Of a stretch of DNA of 19,604 bases, positions 1-12,300 are shown one piece after another. The notes under the pieces are model-generated. The model searched no databases, had not been told where the DNA came from, and was given only the letters and a program-made list of their open reading frames with translations. The position numbers were made by a program, and so were the translations under genes. The DNA comes from Ochromonadaceae sp. CCMP2298 (taxonomy: Eukaryota > Sar > Synurophyceae > Ochromonadales > Ochromonadaceae): NCBI GenBank assembly GCA_026770595.1, contig MU633922.1, positions 1-19,604 on the forward strand, written 5' to 3'. Within the stretch, counting starts at the first letter, position 1. Each line of letters begins with the position of its first letter.

Positions 1-372
1 ACCCTTTTCCAGCATACCTTCCTAGAAAGGACCCCAAACCGGGGCTCGGTTCCCTATCAAAAAACCCAAAAAAAAGGCAACTGATCCGAAAAGGGAAATA
101 CCCCTTCTTCAACTTTTTTTTGGGCGCAGAAAAAAGGGGTATTTCCCCAAAGGAAACATGGCAGTTTCATGAGTCCGTTTTGGAGAGAGATCCACACACA
201 GCGTCTTGCTGTCCATTGTGGTGCTCTTGTTGCGTTCTCTTCGAATCAAGGAGCTTGCCATTGCTACCGCGCTGGTGAGGAGCTGGGTATTGCACTCTCT
301 GCACTGCGCATTGGTCCGAGGCGCTGAATCTACCACGGCTAGGCGCCCCTTCTTCTTCTCTCCGGTGGGACG
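1..372. other. Dynein 5' flank; no gene recognised
   Basis: No convincing coding region is seen. The first 150 bases consist of short A, C, G and T runs and include a hairpin at 93-147. A tiny upstream reading frame (ATG at 158, four codons and a stop) would lie in the leader if transcription starts that far up. No TATA-like box is clear. The dynein ATG at 373 (CGATGG) is the last in-frame start before the splice donor. Confidence 0.5.
93..147. repeat. Inverted repeat / hairpin
   Basis: Bases 93-106 (GGGAAATACCCCTT) are perfectly complementary to 134-147. After one mismatch the stem gains two more pairs (108-109 with 131-132). The loop is about 21 nt and T-rich. It lies about 225 bases upstream of the dynein start codon. 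Role unknown. Confidence 0.7.
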
Positions 373-3300
373 ATGGCGGGAGAGGACGATGCCCGCTTCA
401 AATATCTGTTCAAGCAGGTAAGACCGCGCTCTCGGCTTCGTCTTTCATCTTCCATTACTTAACAAGCTTCCCGTTTGCATCATCATCTCATCATCTCGCA
501 GATTTCACAAGCTTTCCGACATATCACTGTGGAAAAGCTGACAGAGTTCTGGAACACGGAGCACGTCGTGCGTAATGTGTACGAGTTCCTCGACAACCCT
601 GAAACCCAGGCACTATTCTTCAGGGAGGGTAAGGGATCGCTCGAGCTTACTGACACGCCTGTGGGGATGGGGAAGGTGCAGTTGTTCTACGTGGTGAAGC
701 TTAACAAGGCCCATGTCTCGGATGACAACATCAGCAGTGCCGTCATCTATGGCGAGGTCTCGCCAAACCCCCTTGAACACATGGCGTTTCTGGCGCAGCG
801 TATCTACCATCCTCTCGTGGGGCAGCGGCACGCAGTGGAGGTGTGGTCGGAGGTGGTGGCGAAGGATGTGCGAGATAACTTCGACTCGTTCGTATCCAAC
901 GTGCAGATCATGCAGGGCCACGTGGACGGCACCACCTGCCTGCCCCTGCCCAACTCTGGAAATGCGGTGACGGAGGTTCTTGATAAAGAGGAAGAGTCGG
1001 AGGACCCTGACCGCTACCACCAGATCCACATGCTGGAGGGGGCGCTCATAACCTGGACGAAGCAGATTAAGAACGTGCTCAAGCAGGATCCCGAGAGCCT
1101 CTTCCAGACATTCACAGACCCAGGCCCTCTAGCGGAGATCGACTTCTGGCGCAAAAAGGCCGGCAATCTGAACAGCATTTTCGACCAGCTGCAGAGCATG
1201 CGCGTACGGCGTGTGCTGAAGGTGCTGGACCAGTCCAAGAGCACGTACAATGCGCCCTTCGCCAAGCTCTGCAAGGAGGTATTCCACGCCCGGGCTGAGT
1301 CCAACAACGTATTGAAGTACCTAAGGCCGCTGATTAGCTGGTTTGAGGGGCTGGAGAACGAGTCGCGCTTCGAGGAGCTGGTGGAGCACTTCACGCCCAT
1401 CATCCACATGGTGCTGCTGGTCTGGAAGTCTTCCGCCTACTACAACACCCCCGCTAGATTGGTAGTGCTCATGCGCGAGATATCGAACACGCTCATCCGT
1501 CAGGCCTGCCTGTACCTCAACGGAGACGCGATCTTCGAACTGGTGGAGGCCGGGGAGACCAACACGGCCGTGCGCATGCTCAAGACGGCTCTGTCTGTGT
1601 TCGGCCGCTTCAAGACAGTCTACTTGGAGTACAAAGCGAAGTCTGTCAAGGAGTGTCCGGAGAACCCCTGGCTGGTGCAGAACAACGCAGTCTTCGTGCG
1701 CCTGGACTCCTTCCTCGAGCGCCTGCACGACATCCTGGACTTCACGCAGACCATTATGATGTTCGCGAAGCTGGCCAAGATCGAGGTGGGCGGCACCAAG
1801 GGCAAGACGCTCACCACCTCTGTGGCGCAGATATACGCAGACTTCAACCAAGCCGTGGAGTCCATCCGCGCAGTGGGCAAGGGCATACTGGACCTGGAGA
1901 ACAAGGCGTTCGAGGATGCGTTCTATGAGTTCCGCACGCGTATGAAGGAGCTGGACAAGCGGCTGGGCAGCGTGATCCTGCAGGGGTTCGAGGACGCCTC
2001 CACGGTGCAGGGCCGCTTCCGCCTGCTAGATTCGTTCGACAACCTGATAACGAGACCTATCGTGGCAGACGCGCTGGAGAAGAAGCACGCCTGGCTGATC
2101 GAGTCCATTCGAGTGGATATCGTGGAGGTGCAGCGCCTCTGCGTTGAGATGAAGGACAGCCCCCTCATTGCCTCCAACCTGCCCCCCATAGCCGGCGCTC
2201 TGACGTGGTGCCGCGGCCTGCGCGAGCGCATCCAGCAGCCCGTTTCTAAGTTGAAGACGCTGGACAAGAAGATCCTCGAGAGGGAGGACTCCCGAGAGGT
2301 GATCAAACTGTTCACCGCGCTGTACGGCCAGCTCTCCGACATGGACAGCGAGAACATCGAGAGCTGGGGCAGCTCGATAGAGTCCAGCTCGCAGGCCAAG
2401 CTGAAGAACCCCCTGCTGAGGAGGGAGGTGGGCGAGGGCGGCGCGGGCTCTATACTCTTCGTTAACTTCGATCCCGTGCTGGTGAAGCTGCTGCGCGAGG
2501 TAAAGTACTTCCTGTTGCTCGGCCTGGAGGTGCCGCACACAGCCATGGACGTGTACCAGAAGGTGGAGTTGTTTAGGCGGCACACAGGCAATCTAGACCT
2601 GATCGTCAATATGTACAACGACATCCAGACCACTCTGCTGCCCGTGGAGCGCCCCTTGGTGAGGGCCCAGCTGGACCGTATCGACAAGACGCTGTCGCAG
2701 GGCGTGGGGGAGGGCAAGGTGAAGGCCAAGTCTCTCAACTGGAAGTCCAACGGCATCGACCTGTTCATAGGGGAGACCATGACGGAGGTCAAGGAGGTGT
2801 CGGAGATGCTGCAGATGCTGAAGAACAACCTCAAGAGCGTCGAGCAGACGGTCTCTATGTGGCAGAGCAGCCCCATCTTCGACCGCGGGTACAAGACGGT
2901 GCAGACGATCGAGTTCATAAACTTGCAGAAGAAGACGCGCCAGATGAAGCTGCAGGCAGTGAAGGAGGCGGGGCAGGAGATCCACCGCCTGCTGAAGGAC
3001 ACGAACAAGAAGTTGAAGGTGTCTCAGGGCCTGCCTGACTGGAAGGCCTACGTGGACTTCACCAACAACGTGGTGGTCTACGGGCTCATCGACGCCATGG
3101 CCTCCACGCTAAGAACCATGGCCGCGCAGTTTAACCCCGCCTACCTGGAGCTCAATGGCCTCCCCCCTCTGCTGGAGATCCAGCTCGACCTGAAGGACAA
3201 GAAGGTCGCGTTCATCCCGGAGGTGGGGCTGGTCGAGTTTGACGGCCACGACACAGCCACCAGAGAGGCAGAGTCGGGTATCAAGAACATCGTATCGGGC

Positions 3301-6300
3301 TGGATCAACGGCATCCTCGGCCTGTCTAGTGCCTTCAAGCGCCTCGACAGCGGGGAGGGCACGTACCTCAGGGAGATATCGGAGTCCCCCGAGGTGTGCG
3401 CGCAGAAGGCCAAGGTCATGCGCTTCCTCAAGCACATGGAGGGCAACGCCAACAAACTGCGCAACCAGTTCAGGAAGTACGAGTACCTCTGGCTCACCGA
3501 CATCCACCAGCTCTTTGACGAGTTCCTGGCCGAGGCGGTGGAGGTCGAGAAGGTTCCCTTCGCCACGGTCAACGTGGAGAGCGCCGACACGCCCACCAGC
3601 ACCAGCGCCTCCCCTGGGGAGGAGATCCAGTACTGGGAGAAGCTGAACATCAACCTGGAGAGGTTCGGGGAGAAGATCAAAGACTACTCGGAGATCGAGG
3701 CGGAGGTGTCGGAGATCAAGTCCCTGCACGACATCGACTTCATCAAGGTCAACGTGCAGCCCATCAAGCGCGCCATCTCCACCTGGGTCACCAAGTGGCT
3801 CTACATGCACACGCAGTACCTCCAGGACTTCGTGGGGGGGCGGCTGGCGGAGCTGAACCGCCTTCTGCACGAGGTGAACAGCGGCCTGGACCTGCCCGTA
3901 GAGGGGGGCAACAGAGAGGCCCTCATGAGCGTCATGAAGCACGTGCACAATGTGCGCAAGCGCATGCCTGAGATCGCGGCGGGCTTCGAGCCCATGGAGA
4001 ACATTGTGATTCTGCTCAAGGTCAACGGCATCCCCATCGACCTGCCCCCAGTGGACGAGCACCCCGCCTTGGACTTCCTGGAGCAGGCCAAGATGCTGTG
4101 GGACAACACGGTGAACAAGGCCTTCCGCGTGAAGGAGAACATCCAACCCCAGCAGAGCAGCATGCTGGAAGGCATCCGCAAGGAGGTCAAGAGCTTCAAC
4201 GTCAACGTGGCCAAATTCTACAAAGAGTTTAAGGCGCACGGGCCGTTCGCCTGGCCCGACCACTCCAACAACCGGGACGCCTATACAAATTTGGACCATT
4301 GCCAGGGCCAATTGGTGGAACTCGAGAGGGCTGCGAGGGCTATCAACGACCTCGAGGACCTGTTCGAACTGCCCCTCTCCACGCACTCCAGCATCCGCGA
4401 GATCAGCCAGGACCTGTGTCTGCTCAAGAGCGTGTGGGACGCCGTGTGCCTGGTGGAGTCGCTATTCGCGCTGTGGCGCAACACCCTGTGGGCCGAGATC
4501 GACACAGACGGGCTGCTGGAGGAGGTCAAGAAGCTCCAGAGCCAGTTGAAGAAGTACCATAAGAGGGTCAAGGACTGGCCGGTATTCAAGCGCCTCGAGC
4601 TGGAGGTAAAGAACATGTCCATCAGCCTGCCCCTCGTGCACGACCTGCACAGCCACGCGATGCGCGAGCGCCACTGGAAGTCTCTCATGGCCATCACAGG
4701 CGTGACCTTCGACCGCGGGGCCAACTTCTGCCTGGACGACCTGCTGGCACTGAACCTGCAGTACCACGTGGACGCGGTGTCCGAGATAGTCGAGGTGGCC
4801 AACAAGGAGCTGAAGATCGAGAACAAGCTGCTGCAGATCGGGGAGATCTGGCGCAAGTTCACGCTGCAGATGAGTCAGCACAGAGACACGGAGGTGTTCG
4901 TCGTGACCCCCCCGGAGGACGTCCTGGAAGCCCTCGAGGAGCACTCTCTACTACTGCAGAGCATGGCGGGCATGGGCAAGTTCGTGGAGTTTTTCAAGGA
5001 GCAGGTGTCTTACTGGCAGCAGAGCCTGGGAGAGGTAGAGAGCACGTTGAAGTTGGTGCTTATGGTGCAGAGGCAGTGGGGATCCCTGGAGTCGATCTTT
5101 CTAGGATCGGCAGACATTCGCGCGCAGCTGCCGGACGACACGAAGCGCTTTGAGGGCGTGGATGCGGAGTTCAAGGAGCAGATGCGCGATGTGGGGTCCA
5201 AGCCCGGGGTGCTCGAGTGCTGCCGATCGGACGGGCGCGAGGTCGCGTTGGTGAATATGCACAAGGAGTTGGAGAAGTGCGAGAAGGCTCTGAACGAGTA
5301 CCTGGAGATAAAGAAGAGCTTCTTCCCCCGCTTCTACTTCGTCTCCAACGCCGCGCTGCTGGACATATTATCCAACGGGAATATCCCGGCCAAGATTATG
5401 CAGCACCTGGGCTCTGTCTTTGATGGCATCGGCGACCTGGAACTGTGCTACAGTCCTGCGCAGGAGAAGAGCATGAAGGACGACCCCGAGACCGCGGTGG
5501 GTCCGATGGAGGGCGCCACGTGCATGATCTCGAAGGACAAGGAGGTGGTGAAGTTCCCCTATGTGTTCGAGATGAAGGGCGCGGTGGAGTGGTGGCTCAA
5601 CGACCTCGTGAAGAACATGCAGGCCACGCTCAAGGGGGTGCTGGCCGTCTCCATGACCGATGCGCTCGCCTGGGAGGATATCAACAAGCCCCGCGAGGAG
5701 TGGGTCTTCGGCGTGCCTGCGCAGATCGCCCTTGTGACCAGCCAGGTCATCTGGACCGAGGAGGTGGAGGCAGCATTGGAGGAGTTGGAGTCGGGGCAGG
5801 AGGACGCGCTCAAGAAGTACGGCGAGCTGTGCAGCCTGCGGTTGGAGAGCCTCATCCGCCTCGTGCAGATGGATCTCTCCAAGGGCGACCGCGTCAAGAT
5901 TATCACCGTTATCACCATCGACGTGCACAACCGCGACGTGGTGGGCGCCCTGGTTGCCAAGAAGGTGGAGAACAATGTGGACTTCAAGTGGCAGTCCCAG
6001 CTGCGCTACTACTGGCTGCCCGACGACCGCAACGTAAACATCCGCATCTGCGACTTCTTCACCTCCTACACCTTCGAGTACGTCGGCAACTGCGGCCGCC
6101 TGGTGATCACCCCCCTCACCGACCGCTGCTACGTGACTTTGACGGTGGCCCTGCGGCTCTTCCTGGGCGGCGCGCCGGCCGGGCCTGCGGGCACGGGCAA
6201 GACCGAGACCACGAAGGATCTGAGCCGCGGCCTGGGCCTGCCCTGCTATGTGTTCAACTGCTCCGACCAGATGAACTACCAAACCATGGGAGACATTTTC

Positions 6301-9300
6301 AAGGGCCTGACGCAGGTGGGGGCCTGGGGCTGCTTCGACGAGTTCAACCGCATCGAGATCGAGGTGCTGTCCGTGGTGGCAACACAGGTGCGCTGCATCC
6401 TGGACGCCATCATCCGCTTCGCGCTGCCCTCAAACCGCGACAAGGAGTTCCAGAGCCTGCCTGCGGGCACCCCCCCCTCCAAGGTGGGGACTTTCAACTT
6501 CTTCGGAGAGGACGTGAGCATGGTGCCTACGGTCGGCCTGTTCATCACCATGAACCCCGGGTACGCCGGCCGCACAGAGCTGCCCGAGAACCTCAAGGCG
6601 CTGTTCCGCAGCTGCGCCATGATCCAGCCCGACTTCCTGCCCATCTCCGAGAACATGCTGATGGCAGAGGGCTTCGTGAGGGCCCGCCCGCTGTCCGTGA
6701 AGTTCGTGACCTTGTACAAGCTGTCCTCCGAGCTGCTCTCGAAGCAGCACCACTACGACTGGGGACTGCGCGCGATCAAGTCTGTGCTGCGGGTGGCGGG
6801 GGTGCTCAAGAGGGCGGACCCCAACTTCGAAGAGGAGGCGATTCTGATGAGGGCCCTGCGCGACTTCAACACGCCCAAGATCCCCTCGAACGACATCCCC
6901 ATCTTCCTCCGACTCATATCAGACCTCTTCCCGGGCCTGGACCTGGCCCCCAAGGTCAACGAGAGCCTGCAGCAGACGTGCGAGCAGGTGTGCAAGGCGA
7001 CGAGTCTGTGTCCCGAGGAGCTGTTCGTGTCCAAGGTGATGCAGTACCAGGAGCTGCTAGATGTGCGCCACTCTGTCATGCTGCTGGGCCCGGCAGGCTG
7101 CGGCAAGACCTCTGTGTGGAAAACGCTCGCTGGCTGCCACAACCACAACCACACCAAGCCCGTCACCATGTACGAGACGGTCAACCCCAAGTCCGTAACA
7201 ACAGACGAGCTGTACGGCTACATGACTCTGACCAAGGACTGGCGGGACGGAGTGCTCTCCATCGTAATGCGCAACATGTCCAAGAACATCGCCCCCTACC
7301 ATGCCAACCAGACAGGCAAGTGGGTCGTGCTGGACGGAGACATAGACGCGGTGTGGATCGAGTCCATGAACACGGTCATGGACGACAACAAGGTGTTGAC
7401 GCTGGTCTCAAACGAGCGCATCCCTCTGTCGGACGCAATGCGCATGGTCTTCGAGATCCACACCCTGAAGAACGCCACCCCCGCCACCGTATCCCGCGCA
7501 GGCATCTTGTACATCAACGACACAGACGTGGGGTACCAGCCCTACATCGAGTCGTGGATGGGGCAGCGCACCAACGAGACCGAGAAGTCCTACCTGCCCT
7601 TCCTGCTCAACCAGTACTTCTCCAAGGTAGTGGACTTCTACGCAGCCGCCAAGCTGCAGTCCATCGTGCCCCTGCCGTTGATAAATCTGGTGCAGAGCTT
7701 CTGCTTCCTGCTGGACGGGATGCTGAAAAACCTCGCGGAGAAGGACCAGGACGCCATGGAGAGAGTGTTCCTGTTCGCCCTGATGTGGGCCTTCGGGGGA
7801 GCGTTGACGGCAGACAAGCAGACAGACTTTAAGAAAAGCTTCTCCAACTTCTTCCGCACGCTCAACAAGAAGATCAAGTTCCCCGAGGCGGGCACCGTGC
7901 TGGACTACTTCATAGACCCGGCATCGGGGGACGTGGTGCCCTGGCAGGACAAGGTGCAGACGTTCACTTCCTCTGCGCCAGAGGGGGCCTCCTCCAACAT
8001 CGTGGTGCCCACAGCAGACACAGTGCGTCTCACCTACCTGCTCAGCTACCTGGTGCGCAACTCCCGCCCCGTGATGTTCGTGGGCTCTGCGGGTACGGGC
8101 AAGACCGTGCTGGTGAAGGACTACCTGGACTCGCTCGGCGTAACGGACGAGGCCTACAAGTCGGCCACGATCAACATGAACTTCTACACAGACGCGCTCG
8201 CGCTGCAGAACCAGCTCGAGCAGAATGTGGACAAGCGCTCGGGCAAGACGTACGGACCGCCCTCTGGCAAGCTGATCTACTTCGTGGACGACCTAAACCT
8301 GCCCTTCGTGGAGACCTACGGCACGCAGACGCCCATCGCCCTGATGCGCCAGCACATCGACCACTCGAGCTGGTTCGACCGCACCGACCTGAGTCTGAAG
8401 AAGAACATCGTGGACGCCCAGTACGTGGCCTGCATGAACCACAAGAGCGGCTCTTTCTTCATCGACCCCCGCCTGCAGAGACACTTCGTAACGTTCGCCT
8501 GCCAGATGCCCTCCGACCAAGACCTGGCCACCATCTTCGGCACCATCCTCACGGGCCACGTGTACAACTTCGACAGGTCCGTCACCTCCCGCGTGAAGAA
8601 TATAACAGACGCCACGATCACGCTGCACAGGGAGATCTGCGCGAAGTTCCTGCCCTCCGCGGTCAAGTTCCACTACAACTTCACGATGCGCGACCTAGCT
8701 GCAGTCTTCCGCGGGCTGCTGAACAGCCGCCCCGAGGAGCAGCGCGCGGCCGCGCAGTTCACGCGCCTGTGGTACCACGAGGTGATGCGTGTGTTTTCAG
8801 ACCGCCTGATCAGCGACGTGGAGGTGCTTCGGTGCCGAGACGTGGTGGTGAATGTGGGCAAGCGCTTCATGGAGGACGATGCGGAGCTCGTGTACGCCGA
8901 CCCCTGCACCTACACGCACTTCATCAGCGCGGATGAATCAGGCGGCTACAAGCTGTCAGACGACTTCAACCAGCTGAAGTTCGTGCTGGAGACCAAGCTG
9001 GGCGAGTACAATGAGACCAACGCCATCATGAGCCTGGTCCTCTTCGAACAAGCTATCAGACACGTAACGCGCATCACGCGCATCCTCATGTTCCCCGGCG
9101 GCAATGCGCTGCTGGTGGGCGTGGGCGGGTCCGGCAAGCAGAGTCTGTCCAAGCTCGCCGCCTCTATATGCGGATACTCCACGTCGCAGATCGCCGTCAC
9201 CTCCGACTACGGAGTGAACGATCTCAAAGAGCACCTGCGCGATCTGTACAAGAAGGCTGGCGTGAAGCCCGCCGAGCCCCTGGTGTTCCTGCTCACCGAC

Positions 9301-12300
9301 TCTCAGATCATCGACGAGCGATTCCTGGTGTACATAAACGACCTGCTGAGCAGCGGCCGCATCCCCGACCTGTTCACCAAGGAGGACTACGATGGAATCT
9401 TCGGCTCCCTGCGCAGCGCGGCAAAGCAGGAGGGCATCCCCGACAGCCGCGAGACCATGATGGACTTCTTCATAGGGCGTGTCCGAGCCAACCTGCACAT
9501 GGTTCTGTGCTTCTCTCCAGTGGGCGATACCTTCCGCCAGCGCGCTAGAAAGTTCCCAGGTATAATCAACTGCACCTCGATCGACTGGTTCCACGAGTGG
9601 CCCAGGGAGGCCCTGGTCAGTGTGGCGCAACGCTTCCTGGAGGACGTGGACACAGGCGACAAACCCGAAGTGAGGGACAACATCGCCTACCACATCGCCG
9701 AGGTGCACACTTCGGTGGGGGTGGCCTCTCTTGAGTACCTGAAGAAAGAGCGGCGCTACAACTACACCACTCCCAAGTCCTTCCTAGAGCTGATCTCCTT
9801 CTTCAAGAGCCTGCTGGCCCAGCGCCGTCACGAGATGTTCGAGAAGATCCAGCGCCTAGACACGGGACTGAAGACTCTGATGCGCACCAACCGAGACGTC
9901 GAGCAGCTGCAGGAGTTCCTCAAGGAGAAGAAGAAGGAGGTGGAGGCGAAGAAGGCAGCCACAGACAAGTTGCTGGAGGAGATGGGCAAGCAGCGCTCGG
10001 AGGCGGAGGCGCAGCAGTCCATAGCGGATGTGGAGAAGAAGAAGGCAGATGCGGCGGCAGACGAGGCGGCCAAGCTGGAGGCACAGGCGGCCGGCGACCT
10101 GGCCATTGCGAGCCCTGCGCTGGAGGCCGCGAACAACGCCGTGAAGTGCCTGGACAAGGCCTCGCTCACGGAGCTCAAGTCCTTCTCGAAGCCCCCCGCG
10201 GGCGTGGACAAGGTCACCACCGCGCTGCTGATCATGATCAAGGGTGAGAAGAAGGACTTCTCCTGGGAGAACGCCAAGAAGATGATGGCCAAGGTGGACG
10301 CCTTCAAGGAGAAGTTGGAGAGGTACAAGGGGGAGGACATACCGGAAGAGGTGATCGGCAAGGTGCTGCCCATGCTGGACGATCCCGAGTTCACCTTCGA
10401 GAAGATGAAGACCAAGTCTGCGGCTGCGGCGAACCTGGCCAACTGGGTGATCAACATCATCCAGTACAACGGCATCTACAAGCGCGTGAAGCCTCTCATG
10501 GAGTCGCTGGACATGGCCACGCGGGCCAAGCGCAGGGCCGAGGAGGACCTGGACGTGGTGCAGGCTGTGCTGACCGCCATCGAGGCGAAGCTCTCCACTC
10601 TGCAGGGGGAGTTCATGGCAGCCACACAGGAGAAGGCGCGGGTGGAGCAGGAGGCCAAGGAGTGCCTGGACCGCCTATCCCTCGCTGAGCGCCTCACCAA
10701 CGGCCTGGCCTCGGAGAAGGACCGCTGGGGCCTGACCGTGGAGGGCCTGCGCTCGCAAGAGGAGACCCTCGCGGGAGACGTCATGCTCGCCGCCGCCTTC
10801 ACCTCGTACATAGGTGCCTTCGGGGCTGAGTTCCGCCTGAACCTCTGGAAGACCGTGTGGGTGCAGGACCTCATCGGCCGCGACATCCCGCTCACCGCCA
10901 ACGTCGACCCCATGCACGTGCTTACGAACGACTCGCAGATGGCTGTGTGGCAGAACGAGGGCCTCCCCGCCGACCGCATCTCTCTAGAGAACGGCGCCAT
11001 CATCACCAACTGCAACCGCTGGCCGTTGCTGATCGACCCCCAGCTGCAGGGCATTCGCTGGCTGAAGAGGTACGAGGAGATCCGCTGCGGGAAGAACGGC
11101 CGCCAGGTGGTGATCCTCAAGCAGGGAGAGAAACTGTGGATGTCCAAGATCGTGCTGGCCATCCAGCAGGGCGACACTGTCATCCTCGAGAACATCGGGG
11201 AGAACCTAGATGCCTCCCTGGACTCCGTGCTGACCAAGGCGGTCTTCCGCAAGGGCAAGACTATCTACCTCAAGGTGGGGGACGAGGACGTGGAGTACGA
11301 CGAGAACTTCCGCCTGTACCTGCAGACCAAGATGTCCAACCCGCACTACAAGCCAGAGATCGCCGCCCAGTGCACGATCATCAACTTCATCGTCACCCGC
11401 AAGGGTCTGGAGGACCAACTACTGGCCACTATCGTGTCCGAAGAGCAGCCAGAACTGGAGCACACGAAGAACGCCCTCGTGCAGGCCTTCAACACGTACA
11501 AGATCCAGCTGAAAGATCTGGAGGACCTGCTGCTGGAGCGCCTCGCCAACGCGCCCACAGACATTCTGTCAGACATACCGCTGATCGAAGGCCTGGAGGC
11601 GACCAAGTTCACGGCCACGGAGATCAACGAGGCCGTGGCGAAGGGCATCCAGACAGAGATAGGCATCAACCAGGCGCGCGAGGTGTACCGTGGGGTGGCT
11701 GTTGAGGCCTCGCTGCTGTACTTCGTGCTGCTGCAGCTGTGCTACGTGGACCACATGTACCAGTACTCCTTGGACAGCTTCACCATGTTCTTCCTCAAGG
11801 CGCTCAAGATCGCGCCAGGCAATGCGGTCACCTCTGACCCCGTGGAGAGGGTGGTGAGTCTGCAGACGACCCTGCGGTGGACTATATTCAAGTGGGTGGT
11901 GCGCGGATTGTTCGAGAAGCACCGCCTCATATTCATGACGCAGCTGGCTCTCAGCCTGATGCAGCAAGGCATCGTGGGGGAGGAGTCTGGCTTCACACCG
12001 GAGGGCCTGCGCTTCCTGCTGTTCGGCCCCAAGCTGGGGGACGAGAAGACCCCCATCAGCTGGCTGTCGGACACAGCCTGGAGCGGCATCAGGACGCTCT
12101 CTATGATCGACGGCTTCGAGAAGCTTCCCTCTGACATAGAGGAGAACTCCCCCCGCTTCCTGGAGTGGTACCAGCACTACACACCAGAGGCCGAGCGCCT
12201 GCCTGGCAGCTGGAGGGAATTGGACAAGCAAGCGTTCAAGAAACTGATGGTGGTGCGCGTGCTACGACCCGACCGCATGACAGCCGCTCTCTCCAACTTC

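Noticed and set aside
93-147. Rho-independent terminator
   Set aside because: The genome is eukaryotic with spliced genes; a stem followed by no U-tract does not fit this role.
475-501. N-terminal extension beginning at TTG 475 (MHHHLIISQ) for the dynein
   Set aside because: It is not an ATG and lies inside an intron with good donor and acceptor; the spliced ATG at 373 gives a cleaner start.
3109-4386. Minus-strand open frame of 425 residues
   Set aside because: Antisense shadow of the dynein tail, rich in Leu/Val/His/Gln; no domain or splice signals.
5445-7832. Long plus-strand open frame of 795 residues overlapping the dynein
   Set aside because: Composition is Arg/Gly/Pro/His-rich as expected from reading G/C-biased codons out of frame; no domain and it lies over conserved AAA1-AAA2 sequence.
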